Positions 8,973-18,263 of a stretch of DNA of 64,000 nucleotides are shown one piece after another; within the stretch, counting starts at the first letter, position 1; the number at the start of each line of letters is the position of its first letter. A model generated the notes under the pieces. The model did not search any database and was not told the origin of the DNA. It saw nothing but the letters and a program-made list of their open reading frames with translations. The translations under genes and the position numbers were made by a program. Source of the stretch: Gaoshiqia sp050178015 (GTDB taxonomy: Bacteria > Bacteroidota > Bacteroidia > Bacteroidales > Prolixibacteraceae); assembly GCA_050178015.1 (NCBI GenBank), contig JBFXGM010000013.1, forward strand, positions 1 through 64,000. The letters run 5' to 3'.

Positions 8973-10313
8973 ATGAAAAACACATTATTTGTTTTGGTGG
9001 CCAGCGCCATCCTGCTTCAATTATTTTCCTGCAAACCAGCCCAGAAAGCTGTGGTAGAATACTTTCCGGATGGAACGGAAATCCCGGCTTGGTTTAGCGA
9101 TACTGCAAAAATTAATCCCGACACCTTGGGCATCCAGGCCGTGATTACCGAATTCGGCGCGGTGGGCGATGGTCTCACACTGAACACCGAAGTGATTCAG
9201 CAAACCATTGACCAGGTTGCCGAACAAGGCGGTGGAGTGATTATCGTGCCGGAAGGACGTTTCCTCACCGGAGCGCTGTTTTTTAAACCTGGTACCCACC
9301 TGCATGTTCGCGAAGGTGGTGTTTTGCTGGGGTCTGATGATGTCGCCAACTTCCCCTTTGGCCCGTCGCGCATGGAAGGCCGCAGCATCGACTATTTCCC
9401 GGCCGTGGTTAACGCGTATGGCGTGGATGGGTTCACCATCACCGGAAAAGGGACCATCGACGGCAACGGACTGAAATACTGGGAAGCCTTTTGGCAACGC
9501 CGCGCCGAAAATCCGCAATGCACCAACCTGGAAGTGTCACGCCCGCGACTGGTTTTCATTCAAAACAGCAACAACGTTCAGTTGCAGGATGTGAGCCTGC
9601 ATAACTCGGGTTTCTGGACCACCCACCTGTACCGCTGCAACCAGGTAAAACTACTCGACCTGCACATTTTTTCGCCTGCCGCGCCTGTAAAAGCGCCGAG
9701 CACCGATGCCATCGACATCGATGTTTGCACCGATGTGCTGGTGAACGGCTGCTACATGGAAGTGAACGACGACGCCATTGCCCTGAAAGGCGGCAAAGGC
9801 CCCTGGGCCGATACCGATCCAACCAATGGCCCCAACAAGAATATCATCATCCAAAATTGTGAATTTGGTTTTTGTCACTCGGCAGTTACCTGCGGAAGCG
9901 AGGCCATCCACAACCGGAACATCATCCTTCGAAACAGCACGGTGAATGGCCCCTCGCGCGTGTTGTGGCTGAAAAACCGCCCGGATACTCCACAGTTGTA
10001 CGAATACATCCTGGTTGAAAATGTGACAGGAAAGGCTCAGCGTTTACTGTTTGCCAAACCCTGGCGTCAGTTTTTCGACTTGCAGGGCCGCGAAACGCCG
10101 CCCATTTCGATGTCCGATCAGGTTACTTTTCGCAACATCGACCTGACATGCAACATTTTTGCCGATATTGACGTGTCGGAGTATGATTTGCTGAAGAATT
10201 TCACCTTCGAGAATGTGACCATCACTGCCAAAAACGGCGAATTGAAGAAAGACCTTTTTGATGGGTTGAACCTGAAAAAAGTTGTGGTAAACGATCAGTT
10301 GATCGATTTTTAG
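8973..10313 (+). CDS. Glycoside hydrolase family 28 (polygalacturonase-like) lipoprotein
   Basis: 446 aa; the signal peptide ends in a lipobox with Cys20 (LQLFSC), so it is probably a lipoprotein of the cell envelope. The right-handed beta-helix begins with the usual EFGAVGDG motif (about 60-67). GH28 catalytic acids are visible: D245 in STDAIDID and the D266-D267 pair in NDDAIALKGG. The usual GHG motif is replaced by CHSAVTCGSE (H302 kept). The family hydrolyses galacturonan, rhamnogalacturonan or related uronide linkages; the exact linkage cannot be told. No susC/susD pair lies next to it, so it is outside a classical polysaccharide locus. Confidence 0.9.
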   Translation: MKNTLFVLVASAILLQLFSCKPAQKAVVEYFPDGTEIPAWFSDTAKINPDTLGIQAVITEFGAVGDGLTLNTEVIQQTIDQVAEQGGGVIIVPEGRFLTGALFFKPGTHLHVREGGVLLGSDDVANFPFGPSRMEGRSIDYFPAVVNAYGVDGFTITGKGTIDGNGLKYWEAFWQRRAENPQCTNLEVSRPRLVFIQNSNNVQLQDVSLHNSGFWTTHLYRCNQVKLLDLHIFSPAAPVKAPSTDAIDIDVCTDVLVNGCYMEVNDDAIALKGGKGPWADTDPTNGPNKNIIIQNCEFGFCHSAVTCGSEAIHNRNIILRNSTVNGPSRVLWLKNRPDTPQLYEYILVENVTGKAQRLLFAKPWRQFFDLQGRETPPISMSDQVTFRNIDLTCNIFADIDVSEYDLLKNFTFENVTITAKNGELKKDLFDGLNLKKVVVNDQLIDF

Positions 10314-10323
10314 TGAGATGCAA

Positions 10324-10435
10324 GTTCATAAGTACATAAGTTGGAAGAACGGTATTTCTCAGGAATGAATCTCTTAACCGCTCGTCTTTTTTCTGCGTTC
10401 TGACGAAGCACAGCCCCGCTTATGTACTTATGAAC
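10324..10435. repeat. Long inverted repeat between convergent genes
   Basis: 17-base perfect arms (10324-10340, GTTCATAAGTACATAAG, and 10419-10435, its reverse complement) separated by 78 bases, in the gap between GH28 (+) and mrp (-). A related palindrome sharing the core CATAAGTACATA lies at 51063-51128, also between convergent genes. It may end transcription from both sides or be a small dispersed palindromic element. Confidence 0.65.
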
Positions 10436-10458
10436 ATAGACCTTATGCACTTGCCTGG

Positions 10459-11574
10459 TTATTTCCGGCTTACCTTTACTTTTTTGGTTGGATCGAGTTC
10501 GGCATTGCGGCGTTCTACTTCGCGAATGGTATTGGCGGCCAACTCCTGGAAGGCCTGTCCCATGGGCGAACTAAGGTCGTCAGCTACAGGTTTGCCTTCG
10601 TCGCCACCTTCGCGGATTCCCTGAACGATCGGGATTTGGCCCAGCAAGGGCAGCCCCAACTTTTCGGCCAGGTTTTTACCGCCTTCTTTTCCAAAAATGT
10701 AATATTTATTGTCGGGCAATTCTTCCGGGGTGAACCAGGCCATGTTTTCCACCAAACCAAGTACCGGCACGTCCACCGTTTTTCCGCGGAACATGTTCAC
10801 TCCTTTGATCACGTCGGCCAGGGCCACATCCTGCGGTGTGGTAACGATAATAGCCCCGGTAACCGGGACGGTTTGTACCAGCGTGAGGTGAATGTCGCTG
10901 GTGCCCGGGGGCAGGTCGATCAGCAGGTAGTCCAGTTCGTCCCAGTGGCCATCCATAATCAGCTGTTTGAGTGCGTTCGATGCCATTGGGCCACGCCAAA
11001 CCAGGGCATCTTCCACATTCACGAAGAAGCCAATGGAAAGGATCTTCACCCCAAATTGTACGACCGGCTGAATTACTTCGCGCCCTTCAATTTTATCTCC
11101 TGCAGGACGGATACTTTCCGCGCCAAACATTTTTGGGATGGATGGCCCGTAAATATCGGCATCGATCAGTCCGACTTTGGCGCCGGTTTTGGCCAGGGCC
11201 ACTGCCAGGTTGACTGATACGGTTGATTTGCCGACGCCGCCTTTGCCCGATGCTACAGCGATGATGTTCTTTACTTTGGGCAACACCGGCCGTTCCATCT
11301 GGTGGATGGCTTTGGCGGTAATGTTGCCCCGGATTTCAACCTCGTGCCCCAGCTCGCGGAGGATGGCTTCCTCGCAGGCGTGAATGACGGCGCCCATGTT
11401 GGGATCGTCCGAGCGCTGGAACACGAGCGAAAAGCTCACTTTTTTTCCGGCAATGCGGATTTCCTGTACCATATCCATCGACACAACATCTTCGGTTGAG
11501 CCGGGGTAAGTTACCTGACGGAGTGCGTCGGTTACATTTTTAGGTACAATTAGTTTGCGTGGTATATCTGCCAT
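10459..11574 (-). CDS. mrp: Mrp/NBP35-family iron-sulfur cluster carrier ATPase
   Basis: 371-aa cytoplasmic P-loop ATPase of the Mrp/ApbC family, which binds and hands on Fe-S clusters. A DUF59/MIP18-like domain occupies about residues 5-85, then the deviant Walker A SGKGGVGKST (109-118). The C-terminal CxxC seen in many Mrp proteins is not present at the expected place (around FTPEELPDNKYYIFG), as in some other members. It starts 12 bases after the alkyltransferase-like gene stop, which suggests co-transcription from trmB downward. Confidence 0.92.
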   Translation of the reverse strand: MADIPRKLIVPKNVTDALRQVTYPGSTEDVVSMDMVQEIRIAGKKVSFSLVFQRSDDPNMGAVIHACEEAILRELGHEVEIRGNITAKAIHQMERPVLPKVKNIIAVASGKGGVGKSTVSVNLAVALAKTGAKVGLIDADIYGPSIPKMFGAESIRPAGDKIEGREVIQPVVQFGVKILSIGFFVNVEDALVWRGPMASNALKQLIMDGHWDELDYLLIDLPPGTSDIHLTLVQTVPVTGAIIVTTPQDVALADVIKGVNMFRGKTVDVPVLGLVENMAWFTPEELPDNKYYIFGKEGGKNLAEKLGLPLLGQIPIVQGIREGGDEGKPVADDLSSPMGQAFQELAANTIREVERRNAELDPTKKVKVSRK

Positions 11575-11586
11575 AATATGTTGATT

Positions 11587-11922
11587 TTAATCTTCTGTTT
11601 TCAATTCTTTTTGCGGGTCCCAGAACAGGTTTTTAAAGCTGGTAACCTGGTCGTTTTCAATCCGGATTCCCTCACTTTCGAGTAATTCCTGCATGGCCAT
11701 CGGGTTCCCGAAATGATGCTTTCCGGTAAGCAAGCCCTGGGAGTTGACTACCCGGTGGGCCGGAACGTAAACCGGCTGCGTGTGCGATTTGTTCATGGCC
11801 CAGCCCACCATGCGGGCTGACTGTCCAGCTCCCAAAAAGCGGGCGATGGCGCCGTAGCTGGTTACCCGGCCCTGCGGGATGAGCCGAACTACCTGGTAAA
11901 CCATGTCGAAGAAGTCGTTCAT
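11587..11922 (-). CDS. Alkyltransferase-like protein (MGMT-fold, active Cys replaced)
   Basis: 111-aa protein with the DNA-binding domain of O6-alkylguanine-DNA methyltransferase (RVTSYGAIARFLG, about 19-31; ARMVGWAM helix, 37-43). The acceptor motif PCHRV reads PAHRV here, so Cys is Ala55. It therefore cannot take up an alkyl group and belongs with the ATL proteins, which in other bacteria bind O6-alkylguanine and recruit nucleotide excision repair. That role is inferred from the family. Its place between trmB and mrp is probably operonic. Confidence 0.88.
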   Translation of the reverse strand: MNDFFDMVYQVVRLIPQGRVTSYGAIARFLGAGQSARMVGWAMNKSHTQPVYVPAHRVVNSQGLLTGKHHFGNPMAMQELLESEGIRIENDQVTSFKNLFWDPQKELKTED

Positions 11923-11984
11923 TTGAGTATTGAGTAATGAGTAGCAAAAACTGGGATCTTGGAATCTGAAACTCGAAACTTCCC

Positions 11985-12725
11985 TTATTCGCGGGCCGAC
12001 CGTCCAAAACTGCGATACGGATCTTTCTCAATTTCAACAGTTGGTTCGCGTAGCGGTTCATTGTGGTCAAGCTGAAATGCCAGGTATTTGATGGGGATGC
12101 CCCGCTCGCGCCATTGTTTCTCGTAAAAGGTCTGGATGGAAAGCACCTCATTCAATAAGTCTGACTGGTACAAATCGTCGGTTTGGGCCAGAATTTTCAG
12201 GCCGTTTTCCTTTACCATCTCCAGGGTGTACTGGTATTGAAAATTGCTGTCTGTTTTCAGGTGAATGGTGCCTCCGGGCGCCAAAATACGGCGGTACTTT
12301 TCCATGAAATTGGTGGCTGTCAGCCGGCGCCGGTTGCTCTTCATCTGCGGGTCGGGGAAGGTCAGCCAGATTTGCTCCACTTCGCCGGGAGCAAAAAACC
12401 GGTCAATGATTTCGATGCTGGTCCGCAAAAAGGCTACGTTTTTGATGCCGCGTTGCAAGGCATCTTTGGCGCCTTTCCACATGCGGGCCCCTTTTATATC
12501 GACTCCGATAAAATTCTTTTCGGGCATAAACCTGGCTAACGAAACGGCATATTCGCCTTTTCCGCAACCCAGTTCGAGTACCAGGGGTTGATTGGTTTTA
12601 AAGAACGTGGCGTTCCATTTTCTTTTCAATTCATGGTCGGGCTGTTCCGGATCATAAAACGGCGCCTGGACCACGTTTTCGAAAATTGCCATTTCGGCAA
12701 ACTTTTTCAATTTATTCTTTCCCAC
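11985..12725 (-). CDS. trmB: tRNA (guanine-N7-)-methyltransferase
   Basis: 246 aa; makes m7G46 in tRNA with S-adenosylmethionine. The SAM-binding motif LELGCGKGEYA is at residues 50-60 and the family motif TFPDPQMKSNRRRLT at about 137-151. The start is a GTG at 12725; an in-frame stop lies three codons upstream, and the N-terminus GKNKLKKFAE is typical for the family, so GTG is well supported. A TACTTTTG -7 box lies 29 bases upstream. Confidence 0.95.
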   Translation of the reverse strand: MGKNKLKKFAEMAIFENVVQAPFYDPEQPDHELKRKWNATFFKTNQPLVLELGCGKGEYAVSLARFMPEKNFIGVDIKGARMWKGAKDALQRGIKNVAFLRTSIEIIDRFFAPGEVEQIWLTFPDPQMKSNRRRLTATNFMEKYRRILAPGGTIHLKTDSNFQYQYTLEMVKENGLKILAQTDDLYQSDLLNEVLSIQTFYEKQWRERGIPIKYLAFQLDHNEPLREPTVEIEKDPYRSFGRSARE

Positions 12726-12753
12726 TTTCGGTTAGGTAATATAAAATTCAAGT

Positions 12754-12761
12754 CAAAAGTA
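12754..12761 (-). promoter_or_regulatory. Candidate -7 box of the trmB promoter
   Basis: TACTTTTG on the minus strand matches TAnnTTTG and lies 29 bases before the GTG start. No convincing -33 TTG was found. Confidence 0.45.
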
Positions 12762-12843
12762 AACATTCAAAACAGAAAGGCTTTAGGACTATATTTCTGT
12801 CTTCAATAAATGGTTGAATCAACGTATTCAACTCCCAGCGACG

Positions 12844-13305
12844 CTAATTCTTTTTCTCAACGCGGATGCCGATATCCTGGATCCCTTTCAGATTTTTAGC
12901 CCGCATCCCATGCCTGATCCGGAATTGATATTCGCCAGTGGAGGGGAAAAAGACATTTTGTTTGTACAGGAATTGGTTATCAAACAGATCGCCAATGCCG
13001 CTGCCTTTCCACTTTCCGGTTGGATCGGCCAGGGTGAATTCAACGGTATCTTTGAGCAGGGAGCCATCGGGTGACCGGACATCGATAAAAAGCCAAATGT
13101 TGCTGTTCGGGTAGTTTCCCATGTTACGGATGTTTATCAGTACATTGTGCCCCCCGAGGGTGTCGGAAGGCTCCAGGGTGAAAACCACCGCCGAGTCTTT
13201 GTGCCATCCGTCCGCGTCAAATGTCCGGTAGTCCTCAAAGATACGCCCCTGATCGCAGGCGGCCAAGGCGACAATCCATCCCAGCAGAAAGATCAGTTTC
13301 TTCAT
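12844..13305 (-). CDS. gldH: Gliding-motility lipoprotein GldH
   Basis: 153-aa lipoprotein with a lipobox at Cys17 (VALAAC). The sequence (ACDQGRIFEDYRTF, GKWKGSGIGDLFDNQF, FPSTGEYQFRIRHGMR) matches the GldH family. In Flavobacterium johnsoniae GldH is needed for gliding and chitin use; in non-gliding Bacteroidota the gene is kept and its role is less clear. It overlaps the end of ricT by 4 bases (ATGA), a conserved pair in this phylum, so both are translated from one transcript. Confidence 0.92.
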   Translation of the reverse strand: MKKLIFLLGWIVALAACDQGRIFEDYRTFDADGWHKDSAVVFTLEPSDTLGGHNVLINIRNMGNYPNSNIWLFIDVRSPDGSLLKDTVEFTLADPTGKWKGSGIGDLFDNQFLYKQNVFFPSTGEYQFRIRHGMRAKNLKGIQDIGIRVEKKN

Positions 13306-14441
13306 TTTCTGCCCCTGTTTGGATTCCGGTTTCCGGTATTTTTGTTTGCCGGGCGCTTCTTCTTACGCGATCGGTGTTTGGGTTGGTCAAAACGGGTGAG
13401 GCTGTCCTGCGACAAAACATCTTCGTATTCCTTGGGTTTGCCAGCGGCTTTTGTTTCGATGTGTGCCAGTAATTTATCTACCTTCTTCCCGCGCTTGTTC
13501 AGCAGGATGATTTCTTTCACCCGGTCAACGGGTACTGCGATGGGGCCCGACGAATTCGGTGCATCTTCGATGTAGTACATAATCCGGTTGAAAATATCGG
13601 TCTTGAAGAAATTGTATTTACCTTGTTCGGTGTGCAGTGGGATATTGTTGGGCGGAAAGTCCCGTTGCGCATCAATGTACGAATCGACTTCGAAGTTGAG
13701 GCAGCATTTCAGTTTCCCGCATTGGCCGGCCAGTTTTTGAGGATTCAGCGATATTTCCTGGTAGCGGGCGGCGTTGGTGGTGACCGATACAAAACTACTG
13801 ATCCAGGTGGCACAACAAAGTTCACGTCCGCAAGGGCCAATTCCACCGATACGTCCGGCTTCCTGACGGGCGCCAATTTGCTTCATCTCGATGCGGATGC
13901 GGAACGTTTCGGCCAGCACTTTGATTAGCTGCCTGAAATCGACACGGCCTTCAGCGATGTAGTAAAAGATGGCTTTGGTTTTGTCGCCCTGGTACTCCAC
14001 ATCGCCAATTTTCATGTCCAGCCGCAGGTCCGTCGCAATTTGCCGCGATTTGATCATGGTGGCGTGTTCCTGGGCCATCGCTTCGCGCCACTTGTCAATA
14101 TCGGCCTGCTTGGCTTTGCGGTAAACTTTTCGGATTTCGCCATTCACCAGCGTAACCTTGTGCTTTTTCATCTGGTGTTTCACCAGTTCGCCCACCAGGC
14201 TGACAATGCCGATGTCGTGTCCTGGATTGGCTTCAACCGCTACAATGTCGCCGGCCTTCAGCTTTAGGTTGTTGACATTCCGGAAATAATCTTTGCGCGT
14301 ATTTTTAAACCGAACCTCGATGATGTTTTCCGGGTTGGTCATATTCACCACATCGTGCAGCCAGTCATATACTTCCAGTTTCGAACAGCTCCCCGAAAGT
14401 TTCTGACAACATCCCCGGTCGATTGTTAAATTGTCATCCAT
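13302..14441 (-). CDS. ricT: RicT (PSP1/YaaT) family protein
   Basis: 379 aa with a PSP1 C-terminal domain in the middle. The family motif GRIGGIGPCGRELCCATW (about residues 194-211) and other cysteines (CCQKLSGSC near the N-terminus, CGKLKCCLNF) are visible; the Bacillus homologue is part of an Fe-S-containing complex that influences RNA processing. The C-terminal tail is basic and low in complexity (RKKKRPANKNTGNR). In many Bacteroidota the order is holB-ricT-gldH; here a divergent histidine kinase gene lies between holB and ricT. Confidence 0.9.
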   Translation of the reverse strand: MDDNLTIDRGCCQKLSGSCSKLEVYDWLHDVVNMTNPENIIEVRFKNTRKDYFRNVNNLKLKAGDIVAVEANPGHDIGIVSLVGELVKHQMKKHKVTLVNGEIRKVYRKAKQADIDKWREAMAQEHATMIKSRQIATDLRLDMKIGDVEYQGDKTKAIFYYIAEGRVDFRQLIKVLAETFRIRIEMKQIGARQEAGRIGGIGPCGRELCCATWISSFVSVTTNAARYQEISLNPQKLAGQCGKLKCCLNFEVDSYIDAQRDFPPNNIPLHTEQGKYNFFKTDIFNRIMYYIEDAPNSSGPIAVPVDRVKEIILLNKRGKKVDKLLAHIETKAAGKPKEYEDVLSQDSLTRFDQPKHRSRKKKRPANKNTGNRNPNRGRK

Positions 14442-14687
14442 AGTTAATTGATTATTACTGAATCACTTTGATTGCAGTAAAAAGCCGAAGCTAAATACCT
14501 GCAAAAATAATGAATAAAGCTGATAAACAAAGCTGTATTCGCGGATGTTGGACTTTTATTAAACATGGATGATTGCTGTGCGCCTTTGTGACAATTAGCT
14601 TTCATGGCCTTGTTTTCATTTGAAAAACGGATGCGCTATTCTTTTTTATGTTTAAATTCCTTAAATTGAATACGATTCGAGAATAAC

Positions 14688-17018
14688 ATGGATACGACCA
14701 AACAACATTTAGAAAACAGATCTTCCCTGGAGGCCGAAACAGACCGGCTGCAACAAGAGCTTTCCCAAAACCGACAACCGTTTCAGGCCGCTTTTCTGAA
14801 CATGCCGTTCGGTTTTGTTTGGCTGAAAGTAATTTCGGATGAAGCCAAAGGTTATGCCGACGGGGAGATTATTTTCGCCAATGAATCTTTTCAACGGCTC
14901 GTAAAACTACATGCAGACCAATTGTCCGGAAAGCGGATGACGGATTTGTTCCCGGAATGGGCCGACCGGTTTTCGGCCCTACTCAACCAGGTAACCGGAA
15001 CAGGACTTGCGGCAGAGCAGGAATTGTCGGTTCAGGTAACAGCCAATTTCTACAAACTAACTGCTTATCAACCACAGCCTGGCCAGATTGCCCTTATCTT
15101 CTGTGATATTACCGGTAAGAAAAAGGAAGAGGATCAACTTCAATCGCAGAAGGAATTTTATGAAAAGGTGCTCGAAACCGTGCATGAAGGGATTTGGGTG
15201 GCCGACAAGGACGATATGATCTTCTTTGCCAACCGGGGGCTGACCGAAATTACGGGCGCGCCAAAGGAACACATCCTGCGAAAAAATGTACTCACTGGTT
15301 TCCGGCCCGAAACTACCCGCGAGTTCCGGGAACCTTTTCTGAAAGCTAAAAGTACGTTGCAAACCCTTCCCTACGAAGTGAAACTTAAAAACCTGGCCGG
15401 AAGAGATGCGGTACACGCCGGATGGCTCATTCCAATGATAAAGGACGGTCGTTACGATGGTATGATCTGTTCCATCCTGGATGTCACTGAGCAACGTAAA
15501 ACCCGCGAGCTCATCAAAGAAAATGAGCTAAGGCTGCGTAACATTATTGAACACAGCACTAACGCCTTCTATTCGCATACGCCCGATCATGTACTGACCT
15601 ATGTGAGCCCACAGATTAAACGCATTTTGGGCTATGAGCCGCATGAGGCACCGATGCGCTGGATGGAACAGTTGACCGATAATCCGATCAACCGGATTGG
15701 TTACGAGTTGTGCAATAAAGCCATTGAGACCGGGGAGGCACAGGAACCTTACGAATTGGAACTTGTACACAAGAACGGCTCGCTGGTGCGCGTTGAGGTT
15801 CGCGAAACCCCCGTGGTTGAAAACGGGAAAACAACAGCGATTGTTGGTTCACTCACCGACATTACACGTCATACGGAGGTATCGCGCGAGTTGACCGAAA
15901 GCAGGCAGGGCATGTTGAACCTGATTGACCAATCGCCGGTGCCCATTGCCATCAATAGTCTCGACGGAAAAATCGAGTACCTGAATGACGAATTTATAAA
16001 CACGTTTGGCTACACGCTGAAAGATATCCCAACACTGGAACATTGGTGGCCCCTGGCTTATCCGAACAAAATTTACCGGGATAGCTTAAAGGCAGACTGG
16101 CTCGAAAAAGTTAAAAACGACCGTCACAATCCAGACGATCCCGGCGCCGAGGTGGCTATAACCTGTAAGGATGGCTCAACCAAATTCATTCAAATTATGT
16201 GGAGCCGGGTGGTCAATAAGCTGGTGTTGATTTTTAACGACCTCACCCGGCATAAAATGCTGGAAGACCAGATCATCCGCAAAAACAAAGAACTGGAAAA
16301 GGCTAAACTGAAGGCAGAGGAGAGCGATGCGCTGAAGTCGGCTTTCCTGGCCAACATGTCGCACGAAATCCGTACCCCGATGAACAGCATTATCGGCTTT
16401 TCGAGCCTGCTGGCCGAGGACGAGGTGACCGAAGAGAAGCGGAAAAAGTACATTTCCTTCATCCAACTGTCCGGTGAGCATCTGTTGCGGCTGATCGATG
16501 ATATTATTGATGTGGCCAAAATTGAGTCGAACCAGCTGAAGCTCCAAAAAAGCCACGTTGAGCTCCGGCCTTTGCTGGAAAGTATTTATGAACATCATCT
16601 GCAAAGCAAACTGCTGGCACAGAAACCCAACCTCGCTTTTGGGCTCGATATGAAAAACCTGGAGCTGCTGGAGCAAATTTATACCGATCCGGTGAGGTTG
16701 AAACAGGTGTTCGACAACCTGATTACCAATGCGATAAAAAACACCTACGAAGGCCGGGTCGATTTTGGGGTACATCAGATCACCAAGTCCAAAATTACGT
16801 TTTACGTGAGCGACACGGGCATTGGTATCCCGCCACGGTTTAAGGAAACCATTTTCAACCGATTCTTGCAAGTTGAGTCGAAAATCCCCAAGCAAGGTAC
16901 CGGCCTCGGTCTGAGCATCATCAAAGGGATACTGTCCCTGCTGCACGGACGTGTTTGGTTCGACTCGGAAGAAAACAAAGGCAGCTGCTTCTACTTTTGC
17001 CTTCCGGTAAACGGGTAA
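14688..17018 (+). CDS. Four-PAS soluble sensor histidine kinase
   Basis: 776 aa without signal peptide or membrane segment. Four PAS-like domains follow each other (about 30-145, 155-270, 280-395, 402-522), then a HisKA dimerisation helix with H559 in NMSHEIRTPMN and a HATPase domain with N box NLITNAIKN, G1 DTGIGIP and G2 GTGLGLS. It is thus a cytoplasmic kinase; the partner regulator is not adjacent. It is convergent with holB, 9 bases apart, and sits as a lone plus-strand gene inside the usual holB-ricT-gldH order. Confidence 0.93.
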   Translation: MDTTKQHLENRSSLEAETDRLQQELSQNRQPFQAAFLNMPFGFVWLKVISDEAKGYADGEIIFANESFQRLVKLHADQLSGKRMTDLFPEWADRFSALLNQVTGTGLAAEQELSVQVTANFYKLTAYQPQPGQIALIFCDITGKKKEEDQLQSQKEFYEKVLETVHEGIWVADKDDMIFFANRGLTEITGAPKEHILRKNVLTGFRPETTREFREPFLKAKSTLQTLPYEVKLKNLAGRDAVHAGWLIPMIKDGRYDGMICSILDVTEQRKTRELIKENELRLRNIIEHSTNAFYSHTPDHVLTYVSPQIKRILGYEPHEAPMRWMEQLTDNPINRIGYELCNKAIETGEAQEPYELELVHKNGSLVRVEVRETPVVENGKTTAIVGSLTDITRHTEVSRELTESRQGMLNLIDQSPVPIAINSLDGKIEYLNDEFINTFGYTLKDIPTLEHWWPLAYPNKIYRDSLKADWLEKVKNDRHNPDDPGAEVAITCKDGSTKFIQIMWSRVVNKLVLIFNDLTRHKMLEDQIIRKNKELEKAKLKAEESDALKSAFLANMSHEIRTPMNSIIGFSSLLAEDEVTEEKRKKYISFIQLSGEHLLRLIDDIIDVAKIESNQLKLQKSHVELRPLLESIYEHHLQSKLLAQKPNLAFGLDMKNLELLEQIYTDPVRLKQVFDNLITNAIKNTYEGRVDFGVHQITKSKITFYVSDTGIGIPPRFKETIFNRFLQVESKIPKQGTGLGLSIIKGILSLLHGRVWFDSEENKGSCFYFCLPVNG

Positions 17019-17027
17019 AGTTCCTGT

Positions 17028-18152
17028 TTATTTGCGGATCAGCTTGACCACGCGCAGCGACAAATCGGTAAAAATGATGCGGGCATGGCCATTCATGGCA
17101 ATATGCACGTAGGCCTTTTCCAGCTCTTCGGTAAGCGAAACCACGTTGCGTTCGTTAATGAAAGGTGAAAAGCGCGACGAAAATTCCATCTCTTCCTGAT
17201 CCATAAATACCAGCCCGGGATTTTTGAGGTTGTGCATGAAGTTTTCGCGCACCAGTCCCAGCGCATATTGAAGGAATACTTTTTGCCGTTCGCGGCCGAT
17301 TTCGGAAACTGTTCCAACCCAGGCAAACAAGTCCAGGAATTTGCGCCCGTAAGCAAAGCGCATCAGCTCCTTGAAGCGTTCCAGGTTGTAACGGTCCTGC
17401 TCATCGGGTTGGAGCAGTTGCATAGCCCGTCGATAGTTTCCGCGGCTTAAATGTACCACCTGGTCTAAATCGGTTCCGTTGGCCTGTGGCAGTTGGTGCA
17501 GCGCCGTTTTCATAGCTTCGGGCTGAATGGAGGGCACTTTGATTAGCTGGCAACGCGAGCGGATCGTGGCAATAATTTCTTCTTCACTTTCGGTAACCAG
17601 CAAAAACAACGTTTTCACCGGCGGCTCCTCAATCATTTTCAACAGTTTGTTTGAACAGGCCACATGCATTTTTTCCGGCATCCAGATGATCATTACCTTG
17701 TATTCCGATTCGTAGGATTTCAGGCTCAGCTTGCGGATGATTTCTTCGCTCTGGTGCGAGTAAATCATCCCCTGCGCGTTTTCGGTGCCGATAAAGCTGA
17801 ACCAGTCATCCAGGTTGAAATACGGGCTTTGGAGGACCATCTTCCGCCATTCATCCAGAAAATTGTCGCTCACGGGCTCTTTCAGCTTGGGGGTTTTTAC
17901 CACCGGAAAAACAAAATGCAGGTCGGGATGAATGAGCTTTTGGTACTTTTTGCATGAAACACATTCGCCGCACGAGTCGCCGTTTTGTTTGTTCTGGCAC
18001 GAAACATACTGGGCGTAGGCCAGCGCCAGCGCCAGGTTGCCGCAGCCTTCGTGCCCGGCATATAATTGGGCATGGCTCACCCGTTCGTCTTTTACGGATT
18101 GGATCAGTCGGTCTTTGATGGCTTGCTGCCCGGTAACGTCGCGAAAAAACAT
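17028..18152 (-). CDS. holB: DNA polymerase III subunit delta'
   Basis: 374-aa clamp-loader subunit. The N-terminal AAA+ region has a degenerate P-loop (GHEGCGNLAL, lacking GKT), as expected for delta', a four-Cys zinc module (CQNKQNGDSCGECVSC, about 54-69) and the SRC-like motif ATIRSRCQ (about 203-210). The C-terminal helical domain is divergent. It is the last conserved housekeeping gene before the AT-rich peptide locus. Confidence 0.9.
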   Translation of the reverse strand: MFFRDVTGQQAIKDRLIQSVKDERVSHAQLYAGHEGCGNLALALAYAQYVSCQNKQNGDSCGECVSCKKYQKLIHPDLHFVFPVVKTPKLKEPVSDNFLDEWRKMVLQSPYFNLDDWFSFIGTENAQGMIYSHQSEEIIRKLSLKSYESEYKVMIIWMPEKMHVACSNKLLKMIEEPPVKTLFLLVTESEEEIIATIRSRCQLIKVPSIQPEAMKTALHQLPQANGTDLDQVVHLSRGNYRRAMQLLQPDEQDRYNLERFKELMRFAYGRKFLDLFAWVGTVSEIGRERQKVFLQYALGLVRENFMHNLKNPGLVFMDQEEMEFSSRFSPFINERNVVSLTEELEKAYVHIAMNGHARIIFTDLSLRVVKLIRK

Positions 18153-18263
18153 AAGCTGAAATTAGAGTGCAAACAAAAATAGGAAAATTTGGCAAGGCAA
18201 AAGGCAAAAAGGGAAAGTCAAAGTAAAATGACAAAAGACGAAATATCGTTTTGCTTGATGGGT

